From: Saprospiraceae bacterium UBA6168
GTDB taxonomy: Bacteria > Bacteroidota > Bacteroidia > Chitinophagales > Saprospiraceae
Length of the DNA: 64,000 bases
Direction of reading: 5' to 3'
Assembly (NCBI GenBank): GCA_002435785.1
Contig: DIUC01000007.1
Coordinates: 4,998 to 68,997, forward strand
Part shown: one piece after another, positions 9,405-16,012 of the stretch
How positions within the stretch are numbered: the stretch's first letter is position 1
How the letters are laid out: each line of letters opens with the position of its first letter
Made by a program: the position numbers and the translations under genes
Notes under the pieces: model-generated
The model's input: the letters and a program-made list of their open reading frames with translations, nothing else
Told to the model about the DNA's origin: nothing
Databases searched by the model: none

Positions 9405-9434
9405 TGGTCGCAGGTTCAAATCCTGTCACCCCGA
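9405..9434 (+). repeat. Attachment site: 3' fragment of a tRNA gene (probably tRNA-Pro)
   Basis: Bases 9410-9426 form a T arm (GCAGG-TTCAAAT-CCTGT), followed by CACCCCG and discriminator A at 9434. The acceptor half would pair with CGGGGTG, as in tRNA-Pro. No anticodon or D arm lies upstream, so this is not a full tRNA. With the integrase just to the left, it fits the duplicated target end left by integration, and places the right boundary of the element here. The intact tRNA should lie left of the window. Confidence 0.75.
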
Positions 9435-9446
9435 CATTGATTATCA

Positions 9447-9483
9447 AGGAGTTATGCAGTTTTTGCGTAGCTCCTTTTTTTTT
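9447..9483 (+). terminator. Rho-independent terminator after the tRNA fragment
   Basis: A 12-bp stem (AGGAGTTATGCA with TGCGTAGCTCCT, two G-U pairs) and a five-base loop, followed by eight T residues. It lies where the terminator of the original tRNA transcript would be, on the chromosome side of the junction. Confidence 0.8.
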
Positions 9484-9536
9484 GCTCGGAAATTGCCCAA
9501 GCCTGATAGGATAGCCGTCATTAACCAACCCAACAA

Positions 9537-9713
9537 CTAGCGCAAGTTCACAACATTAGCGATGGCAAGACAGGGGTCAGCAACGCCGGGCGAGTAGGCC
9601 AGCAGGAGATCCCGCTGGTTGGCGGTTTCTTTATTCAGCACGACTCCTATTTTGCTGGGCCTACCTTTGGAGTAGTATAAGAGTGCTACTTCTTTCAGTT
9701 GGATGTTGTCCAT
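9537..9713 (-). pseudogene. Remnant of a malic enzyme N terminus
   Basis: Reads YYSKGRPSKIGVVLNKE followed by RDLLLAYSPGVADPCL, the highly conserved N terminus of NADP-type malic enzymes, then stops at TAG after about 58 residues. Beyond the stop the same frame reads TAILSGLGNF, which resembles the later TAVLGLGNIG motif, so the rest is deleted and decayed. A functional enzyme needs several hundred residues. ATG 9713 is preferred over 9737. It sits next to the tRNA fragment, so the loss may be linked to rearrangement at the attachment site. Confidence 0.75.
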
Positions 9714-9739
9714 ATTTTTCTTTTTAAATTTGTTCAATA

Positions 9740-9795
9740 CTGGGATTTTGGGTTATGTTTCACAGCGCCCTCAATATCTCAATAACCCAATATCT
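9740..9795. repeat. Short-motif palindromic spacer, ATATTGGG family
   Basis: Contains TGGGATTTTGGGTTATG on one side and TCAATATCTCAATAACCCAA on the other, an imperfect inverted repeat built from the same ATATTGGG/CCCAATAT words as spacers at 14238 and 18051. It separates the malic enzyme remnant from the last gene of the hydrogenase-like operon. Confidence 0.6.
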
Positions 9796-10550
9796 CATTT
9801 CCGCCGCCTTATCAAATCCAGCACCCCATTGATAAAAGTCAACGGATGCACAGGGTTGCCCGGCAGGTAAAGGTCAACCTGTTTTTTGTCCAAAAAACGG
9901 CGGTCGAGCGCCGGGCTATCCTCAAAGATGCCACCGCTGATGGCATCCGTGCCAGCGAGGATGATGATTTTGGGGTCAGGTATAGCATCGTAGCAGATTT
10001 GCAGCGGCGCTGCCATGTTTTCGGTGATGGGCCCCGTGATGACGATGCCGTCGGCATGGCGGGGCGATGCCACGAACTCGATGCCAAACCTTCCCATGTC
10101 GAAGTTCACGTTGCCGCAGGCGTTCAGTTCCCATTCGCAACTGTTGTCGCCGCCTGCCGACACCTGCCGCAGCTTCAGGGAGCCACTGAAATAGCTCGAA
10201 ATTTCCGCTCGAATCAATTCCGGGTTGAGTTCGATGGGCGAATGGTCGCCTTCGGCAATGACGAGGCCCTTGCGGTCGTTCGTGGCGATTTTGTAGTCGG
10301 TGGTGAAACTGATTTTTTTTGGACAGGCAATGGCGCATTCCCCGCAGAAGGTGCATTTGCCCAAATCAATTCGAAGCGGGTTGGTGGCGATGGCCCCCGT
10401 CGGACAGAGTTCTGCCAGTGCCTCGTCGTCCACCCCGACACTTGGGAGAATGACGGGCCTCCCTCGAAAAACGCCAGGCACCTTCGCCGTGGTCACGTCG
10501 GGGATGTATTGCTTGCCCTGGTGGAGGAGTATTTTCAGGTTGTCAATCAT
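9795..10550 (-). CDS. Fused ferredoxin and NuoB/HycG-like small subunit of a hydrogenase-related complex, most cluster ligands lost
   Basis: A 251-residue fusion. The N-terminal half is a HycF-like ferredoxin domain that keeps one complete 4Fe-4S motif, CTFCGECAIACP; of a second cluster only CPTGAI remains. The C-terminal half aligns with HycG/NuoB (HADGIVITGPITENM, YDAIPDPKIIILAG, then LYLPGNPVHP). The four cysteines that bind the proximal (N2-type) cluster in this family are mostly missing: the CNGC site reads DNSC, the GxC site reads GTDAISGG, and PGCP reads PGNP. One of four is kept. It is the last gene of the operon, 13 bases after the large subunit. It probably keeps a structural or coupling role; electron transfer by the normal route looks impossible. 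Confidence 0.85.
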   Translation of the reverse strand: MIDNLKILLHQGKQYIPDVTTAKVPGVFRGRPVILPSVGVDDEALAELCPTGAIATNPLRIDLGKCTFCGECAIACPKKISFTTDYKIATNDRKGLVIAEGDHSPIELNPELIRAEISSYFSGSLKLRQVSAGGDNSCEWELNACGNVNFDMGRFGIEFVASPRHADGIVITGPITENMAAPLQICYDAIPDPKIIILAGTDAISGGIFEDSPALDRRFLDKKQVDLYLPGNPVHPLTFINGVLDLIRRRK

Positions 10551-10563
10551 TTCTGTTTAGTTT

Positions 10564-12060
10564 TTACAAATCATGCCCACAATAGGACAAATCAAAACTT
10601 TTATTGCTGACCGGGAAATCGGAAATCTCGTTGTTCCGCACTGCCAGCGCCAGCGCCAGCCAGTTGTGGAACGAGGGGTCTTTTATTTTATAATGCGCTA
10701 GTTCGCTATGCTCATCGGTAATGGCGCAATGGCAGATTTCGCCCCGCCAGCCTTCCGTCAACGAGATGGAAAAGGTGTTGGCGGCAGGTTGCCCCAACGG
10801 TTTCCGGGTTTTGTTTTCTGGTGGGATTTTTTCCAACAGCCGCCGGATATAGCCGGTGGACTGTTTGATTTCATCGTGTCGGATATGCGTCCGGGAATAA
10901 ACGTCTCCGTGGTGCTTGACAATAGGTTCGTGTGCGAGCGTCGGGTAAAGGTCGTGGGGGTGGGTCGCCCGGATGTCCCTGCCGATGCTGCTCATACGGG
11001 CTGCCATGCCGACCGTGCCGATGTTGGAAATCTGCTCCTTCGTCACCACGCCCGTCTTTTCCAAGCGGGAAAGGGCGCTCGGCAGGGTGTGAAATTCCGC
11101 CCACATTTCATCGAAATCCGGTTCGAATGCGTCCAGCATTTTGAGCAGTTGCCCCGCCAAAGTTTCATTGAAAGGGAAGTGGTTTTGTCCCGCTCGGATG
11201 AGGCTTTTTGCGAAGCGGTTGCCGCACCAAATTTGGAAAAAGTTGATGAGCGGCGTTCTCAACCTGCCAAAGACCGAACTGCCCAATTGATAAGCGATGT
11301 CGGTACAGATGGCGCTGAGGTCGCCTGTGTGGACGGCGATGCGCTCCAGTTCCAGCGCCAGGGTTCGGGCAAACTGCAAATCCTTGCCGGCCTCGTAGCC
11401 GCAGAGACTTTCCCATAAGTTCACGAAGGCCGTCGTGTGCCCAGCGACGGTGTCCCCGGCGATGCTTTCGGCGAGGGTGGTGCGCTGGAGCAGTTTCTTT
11501 TTTTTCAAAAACAACGGCTCGATGCCCCGGTGCTGGTAGCCGAGCTGGATTTCGAGGTGCAGGATTTGCTCGCCGTTGCAGATGAACCGGAAATGTCCCG
11601 GCTCGATGATGCCAGCATGAATCGGCCCGACGCCGACCTCGTGGAGTTCTTCGCTGTCAATCCTAAAAAACGGGTAGTTGGCGATGGTGCTTTGTCCGGT
11701 CGCCCGGCTTTGCGGGAAACGCACTGGCTTGAGCCAGGGGTGGTCAGTGTATTCGATGCCGAAGTTTTCGTGGATTTCCCGCTCGAACTTCTCGAACGCC
11801 AGCCGTTGCGCCGTGAACGAGGGCAGGGTTTGGTCTTTTGAAACCAATGCCGAGGAGACGAGGATGTTGCCCTCCGCATCGTCGGCGATACAGCAGAACA
11901 GCCTGATATTATCTCCCCGCGGGACGCCGTAGAAGCTCACGCAATGGTAGCGCTCGTCCGCCAGCAGCGAGGTGTTTTGTTCCAAAAGATCCTTGTACGC
12001 CAGCACCGGGATGGAGGCGAGTGGGATGGTTTGGTTGTTTTTTAAAATGGTGTATTTCAT
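10564..12060 (-). CDS. NuoCD/HycE-like large subunit without NiFe cysteine ligands
   Basis: A 498-residue protein with a NuoC-like N-terminal domain (ending near EIHENFGIEYTDHPWLKPVR) fused to a NuoD/HycE-like domain (VGVGPIHAGIIEPGHFRF, LGYQHRGIEPLF). The first NiFe motif, normally RVCGICGFAHS, reads ESIAGDTVAGHT. The C-terminal motif, normally DPCxSC, reads FDLSYCGHDL. Both cysteine pairs that bind nickel and iron are therefore absent, as in the energy-converting hydrogenase-related (Ehr) group. The start is ATG 12060; codons upstream belong to a palindromic repeat. No hydrogenase maturation genes are visible nearby, which agrees with a metal-free subunit. Confidence 0.88.
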   Translation of the reverse strand: MKYTILKNNQTIPLASIPVLAYKDLLEQNTSLLADERYHCVSFYGVPRGDNIRLFCCIADDAEGNILVSSALVSKDQTLPSFTAQRLAFEKFEREIHENFGIEYTDHPWLKPVRFPQSRATGQSTIANYPFFRIDSEELHEVGVGPIHAGIIEPGHFRFICNGEQILHLEIQLGYQHRGIEPLFLKKKKLLQRTTLAESIAGDTVAGHTTAFVNLWESLCGYEAGKDLQFARTLALELERIAVHTGDLSAICTDIAYQLGSSVFGRLRTPLINFFQIWCGNRFAKSLIRAGQNHFPFNETLAGQLLKMLDAFEPDFDEMWAEFHTLPSALSRLEKTGVVTKEQISNIGTVGMAARMSSIGRDIRATHPHDLYPTLAHEPIVKHHGDVYSRTHIRHDEIKQSTGYIRRLLEKIPPENKTRKPLGQPAANTFSISLTEGWRGEICHCAITDEHSELAHYKIKDPSFHNWLALALAVRNNEISDFPVSNKSFDLSYCGHDL

Positions 12061-12073
12061 GTTTCTTTCACTT

Positions 12074-12198
12074 ATGACAACAATGGGAACGCGGATGACA
12101 CGTATGCGGCGAATTGACACGGATTTTGGACAAAACGGCCCTCGAAAAAATCCGTCCTAATCCGCCCAATCCGTGTCATCTGCGTTCCCATTGTTGTC
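12074..12198. repeat. Dispersed palindromic repeat, copy 1
   Basis: Left arm ATGACAACAATGGGAACGCG and right arm CGTTCCCATTGTTGTC with TGACACG/CGTGTCA inside give a long imperfect hairpin. The same element occurs at 14974-15096, and its right half at 12725-12779. It fills the spacer between the large subunit gene and the GxxExxY gene. Confidence 0.8.
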
Positions 12199-12211
12199 TA
12201 TTTTGCGACCC

Positions 12212-12600
12212 TCACTTTCTAAGATTTTTCTTGTTGTTTGAAAAAATCTTGCGGGAGAACTCCGGTTCCTTTCCAAAATTCAAAACAAAGCCGATTTCGA
12301 TGGCGCTTGCTTTGAGGTAGTTTTGTAGTTGCAATTCGTGTTCTTCCAATATCGTTTCACATGCCTTTAATTCAAGAATAATCAGGTCATTGACGATAAT
12401 GTCGGAGAAGTATTCGCCGACTTCCCTCCCTTTGTAATGTACGGCACAACGCCTTTGTGGAACGACATCGAATCCTCTGTCTTTCAACTCAAAGTACAAT
12501 GCATTTTGATACACTTTTTCAAAAAACCATAACCCAGTTCGTTATAGACCTCGTAAAAAGCATTCAAAATCTGTTCGGTCAATTCTTTGTGCAGTAGCAT
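12212..12600 (-). pseudogene. GxxExxY protein with a frameshift
   Basis: The long part (12212-12514, 100 residues) reads YQNALYFELKDRGF, then VGEYFSDIIVNDLIILELKA and LQNYLKASAIEIGFVLNFG, typical of the GxxExxY family (TIGR04256, a PD-(D/E)xK-like fold). The proper N terminus (MLLHKELTEQILNAFYEVYN, then ELGYGF) starts at ATG 12600 but is one base out of frame. The shift lies in the TTTTTTGAAAAAG tract near 12515-12525, right at the name-giving GxxExxY motif, where one base appears lost. It lies between two copies of a palindromic repeat inside the hydrogenase-like operon, so it looks like an insertion. Confidence 0.75.
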
Positions 12601-12724
12601 AGTATTGAGTTTTTAAGTAACGGCCAAAAAACAACTTGAACAACTTTAGCTCGAAGCTTCAATGGTGTTATCGTTTTCTCTCCGGTACAGGTGTTCACCT
12701 TATTTTTATCCGTTACTAAGTGTG

Positions 12725-12779
12725 AAAAATCCGTGCAAATCTGACCAATCCGTGTCATCCGTGTTCCCATTGTTGTCAT
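12725..12779. repeat. Dispersed palindromic repeat, copy 2 (right half)
   Basis: Contains AATCCGTG, CCAATCCGTGTCATCC and GTTCCCATTGTTGTCAT, matching the right arm of copies 1 and 3. The left arm is absent. It directly abuts the stop of the NuoN-like gene. Confidence 0.75.
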
Positions 12780-12780
12780 G

Positions 12781-14232
12781 TCAATGTGGTAACCCAGCTA
12801 CCGCTTCCTGTATCAGTGCCACCATCTCCGCAGGTGGATTGAAACCCAGGTAAATCACCAGCCCCAGCAGCACGAACTGCGAGATTGATTCATATCCGTA
12901 AACCTTCCCCATTTTTGTTTCATCAAAATGCGCCAGCGGCGTGAACAGCAGCTTGAACATGTTCTTCCCGAAAGCCCAGATTATCAGCGTCAGTAGGAGG
13001 AGCACCACGGCGAGGATAACCAAATGATGCCCCTCAAACAGCGCACGGAATATCATGAACTCGCTGATGAACAGTCCCGACGGTGGCATGGCGGTGGCGC
13101 AGATGAATCCCAGCAGCAGCACCATTGCCCCCGGTAGGTTGTACTTGAAATAATTGCCCGTTTCGGAAATATGCTTGCTCCGGAAGATGCGGTGTACCTG
13201 CCCTATTTGAAAGAAGAGGCTGGATTTGGCGAAGGCATGGAGGATTAAATGGAGCACGGCGGCATAATACCCCACGCCGCCAGCCGCCACGCCCAGCATG
13301 ACCAGTCCCGTATGCTCGATGCTCGAATAGGCCAGCATCCGCTTGATGTTTTCCACCTTGAGCATATAGACGGTCGCCACGAAAATGGACAGCCCGGCGG
13401 CAATGAATATCACGTTGTTCGACCAGTCGTGCAGGGAGGTTTTGGCCACCACTTCGTAAAAACGGAACATGCCCACGAAGCCCATGTTCATCAACACGCT
13501 GGAAAGCAGCGCACCCGCCGGTGAGGGTGCTTTGTCCTTCGCATCAATGCCCGCCGTGTACATCGGCACCAGTCCCATTTTGGCGGTATATCCCGTGAAA
13601 ATAAAGATGAAAGCAAGCCGCAGCCAGAACACGTTCAGCGAAGCTGCATTTTCCAACAGCGCCGGGTAGGACAGTTCGCCATGCCCCGCCTGTTGCAGCG
13701 CAATGCTTGTGAAAAGGATGCCGATAAACACCAACGTGATGCTGATGGAGCAAATGAAAATGTACTTCCACGTACCCTCCAATGCGCTGGCATCCCGGTG
13801 GTGATAGACCAGCCCGGAGGCGGCCAATGTCGTCAGTTCCACGAATACCCAGGTGACGGCGAGGTGGTTAGACAGGTACGCCCCGCTGACCGCAGTCAGC
13901 AACAGCGTCATTGACATGAAATAGATGCTCCGCACCCTCGGCGTGGGCTTGCGGTTTTGAAAATAAACATAGCTGTGGAAATAGGCGGGAATGGCTACGA
14001 TGCTCAAAGTGGTCAGCATCAGCAACGCCAGGGCGTCGGCCTTGAAAAAACCAAAAACTTCCTCCCCTGCCTGTCCGGTAGGAAGGGTGTCCCGGTGCAT
14101 GAACTGGTAAGCCGTCAGCGCCCATTGGAGGAGCAAAAAAGCCGTCACCAACACATAGTTGACCTTTCGGTTCCGGTTGATGACCAGAAGGATGCAGATG
14201 ATGAGTGCGCCGAGTAAATATATTGCGGTCAT
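12781..14232 (-). CDS. HyfF/NuoN-like antiporter-type membrane subunit
   Basis: A 483-residue protein of about 14 membrane helices from the Proton_antipo_M family. It has the helix with glutamate in VTWVFVELTTLAASGLVY, the lysine helix FTGYTAKMGLVPMYTAG, and the broken-helix region AFAKSSLFFQIGQVHR. HyfF-type subunits form one proton or sodium channel of the membrane arm. I chose ATG 14232 (MTAIYLLGALIICILL); the open extension upstream encodes repeat-derived residues. It is separated from the large subunit gene by the GxxExxY insert and from the HyfE-like gene by a palindromic spacer. Confidence 0.9.
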   Translation of the reverse strand: MTAIYLLGALIICILLVINRNRKVNYVLVTAFLLLQWALTAYQFMHRDTLPTGQAGEEVFGFFKADALALLMLTTLSIVAIPAYFHSYVYFQNRKPTPRVRSIYFMSMTLLLTAVSGAYLSNHLAVTWVFVELTTLAASGLVYHHRDASALEGTWKYIFICSISITLVFIGILFTSIALQQAGHGELSYPALLENAASLNVFWLRLAFIFIFTGYTAKMGLVPMYTAGIDAKDKAPSPAGALLSSVLMNMGFVGMFRFYEVVAKTSLHDWSNNVIFIAAGLSIFVATVYMLKVENIKRMLAYSSIEHTGLVMLGVAAGGVGYYAAVLHLILHAFAKSSLFFQIGQVHRIFRSKHISETGNYFKYNLPGAMVLLLGFICATAMPPSGLFISEFMIFRALFEGHHLVILAVVLLLLTLIIWAFGKNMFKLLFTPLAHFDETKMGKVYGYESISQFVLLGLVIYLGFNPPAEMVALIQEAVAGLPH

Positions 14233-14237
14233 GTTTA

Positions 14238-14318
14238 AAAGATATTGAGATATTGGGACATTGGGGTATTGGGGCCGAGAATACAATATCCCAATACCTC
14301 AATATCCCAATTTCCCAA
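14238..14318. repeat. ATATTGGG-family inverted repeat
   Basis: Left arm GATATTGAGATATTGGGACA, right arm CAATATCCCAATACCTCAAT. It forms an imperfect hairpin that fills almost the whole spacer between the HyfE-like and HyfF-like genes. Confidence 0.7.
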
Positions 14319-14319
14319 T

Positions 14320-14949
14320 TCAGTCTTTCAGCTTTTGCAACTGGTCAACGTCCACGTCCTGCAGCACGTCGCCGATGCGGTTGACGAAAATCCCCAGCAG
14401 CAGCACGCTCACGAAGAGGTCGAGCAGGATGCCGGTGTTCACCAGCATGGGCATCTCGCTGCCTACCGCCAACGACAGGATAAACACGCCGTTTTCAATC
14501 ACCAAAAAGCCCATCACGTGCGTTATCAGCTTCTTCCTCGTCATGATGATGTACAGCCCCGTGAACAGCGAGGACAACGCCACCACGAAATACACCTTGT
14601 TCAGTCGGGGATCTTCGATGACGTTGGAAATCAGGAACGTGCCGATGATGATGAGCGTCACGATGACGAGCGAGAGGAAATAGGGCAAATACGGCTCCGT
14701 CTCACGGGTGATGTGGTTCTTTTTGATGACGTAGCTCATAAACACTGGCACCGCCACCGCCTTGAAAACGATGGTTTCCAGCAGGATGAAAATGAGGTTC
14801 AGCGGGTTTATTTCATTCAATTCAAGGAAACTGACGCCGAACAGGATGATACCTTGAAATGCAAGTATCCTGATGAAGGTCAGCAAGCGATTGGCAATGC
14901 TGATGTATAAAAGGCTGGCGGCGAAGGTGATGAGGAGGACGTTAATCAT
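14320..14949 (-). CDS. HyfE-like (NuoK-related) membrane subunit
   Basis: A 209-residue hydrophobic protein with about seven helices. Its length and the segment MGFLVIENGVFILSLAVGSE, with a membrane glutamate, match HyfE, the NuoK-like subunit of group 4 hydrogenases. It lies between HyfC-like and HyfF-like genes, the same order as in hyf operons. It probably lines an ion pathway between the quinone-side module and the antiporter subunits. Confidence 0.88.
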   Translation of the reverse strand: MINVLLITFAASLLYISIANRLLTFIRILAFQGIILFGVSFLELNEINPLNLIFILLETIVFKAVAVPVFMSYVIKKNHITRETEPYLPYFLSLVIVTLIIIGTFLISNVIEDPRLNKVYFVVALSSLFTGLYIIMTRKKLITHVMGFLVIENGVFILSLAVGSEMPMLVNTGILLDLFVSVLLLGIFVNRIGDVLQDVDVDQLQKLKD

Positions 14950-14973
14950 GTCGCTGAATTATGCTTTTGAGTG

Positions 14974-15096
14974 CGTGACAACAATGGGAACGCGGAAGAC
15001 ACGGATTGGGCGGATAAGCGCTGATTTTAGAAACTGCGAAAAAAAATCCGTGAAAATCCGCCCAATCCGTGTCATCTGTGTTCCCATTGTCGTCGT
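14974..15096. repeat. Dispersed palindromic repeat, copy 3
   Basis: Left arm GTGACAACAATGGGAACGCG, right arm GTGTCATCTGTGTTCCCATT, with ATTGGGCGGAT and ATCCGCCCAAT inside. It is closely related to copy 1 at 12074. It fills the spacer between the HyfE-like and HyfC-like genes. Confidence 0.8.
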
Positions 15097-15101
15097 GTTT
15101 T

Positions 15102-16007
15102 TCAAATAAACTTCCCCATCAAAAGCAACACTCCAAAAAATATAAGAAGAGAAGCCGAAGTGAGGGTAAAAATAAAAGTCGCATTGTGCGCCATGCGGAA
15201 CCTCGCCGTGAAGGATTCAAGCAAACCGACAATAACAGCGAACAGCACCTGCACCGCCATGAATACCAACACGGCAAAGTACCACGGCACATCGCCGATG
15301 AAAAAATTGGCAATGATTGCACCATACATAGCGAACTTCAAGTTGACGGCGTAGGTGAACAAGCCCAACCCGAAGCCACTGTTGTCCAAAATCATCACCT
15401 CGTGAACCATCGTCAGCTCCAAGTGGGTTTTCGGGTCGTCAATCGGCATCCGGCTATTTTCAATCATGGCAACCATGATGAGCACAAACGTTGCCAGCAC
15501 ACCGAGGGCGTAGGACACGTGCGAACTGAAATGCAGTGCGGTGAAAATGCAGTGGAACGACGTGTGCCCCGTCAGCATGGCGAACGACCCCATGAGTACG
15601 AAAAAGGCAGGCTCAGCCAGCATGGAATACAGTGCTTCCCGACTTGCACCCATTCCCTCGAAACTGCTACCCGTGTCCATGGCGGAGATGATGCTGAAAA
15701 ACTTCCCCAGCGCCAGCACGTAAGCAAAGAACACGAAGTCACCGTCGAAGGAAATCAGCCCTTTCGACAGTCCGAACGGCACTATCATTATCGCCATGAG
15801 CACCGACACGAAGTAAATGCTGGAGGCTATCTGGAAAATGAAACTGGTGGTCTCGCTGAAAACCGTGCCCTTGCGCAGCAGCCGCAGCACGTCTTTCAGC
15901 GGCTGCAAGAAGCCAGGGCCTTTCCGACCAGAGACGAGGCTTTTGGTACGGAGGACGATGCCTGAGAAGAACAGGCTGGCGAGTAAAATCATTGCAAGAC
16001 TTATCAT
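15102..16007 (-). CDS. HyfC/HycD-like (NuoH-related) membrane anchor subunit
   Basis: A 301-residue, eight-helix protein. The motifs GRKGPGFLQPLKDVLRLL (residues about 27-44) and ENSRMPIDDPKTHLELTMVH (about 194-213) are the conserved cytosolic loops of NuoH/HycD that contact the small and large subunits. Both loops keep their charged residues, so the membrane side of the coupling module looks intact although the cofactors of the soluble side are lost. The stop is at 15102, and a palindromic repeat separates it from the HyfE-like gene. Confidence 0.93.
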   Translation of the reverse strand: MISLAMILLASLFFSGIVLRTKSLVSGRKGPGFLQPLKDVLRLLRKGTVFSETTSFIFQIASSIYFVSVLMAIMIVPFGLSKGLISFDGDFVFFAYVLALGKFFSIISAMDTGSSFEGMGASREALYSMLAEPAFFVLMGSFAMLTGHTSFHCIFTALHFSSHVSYALGVLATFVLIMVAMIENSRMPIDDPKTHLELTMVHEVMILDNSGFGLGLFTYAVNLKFAMYGAIIANFFIGDVPWYFAVLVFMAVQVLFAVIVGLLESFTARFRMAHNATFIFTLTSASLLIFFGVLLLMGKFI

Positions 16008-16012
16008 AAGCG

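Noticed and set aside
9391..9435. Complete tRNA gene at the attachment site
   Set aside because: Only the T arm and 3' acceptor strand are present; no D or anticodon arm can be drawn from the upstream bases.
9846..10610. Long open frames on the opposite strand of the hydrogenase-like genes (also 15069-15965, 16214-16996, 43130-45013)
   Set aside because: They mirror codon bias of the real genes on the other strand, have no recognisable motifs, and overlap well-supported proteins completely.
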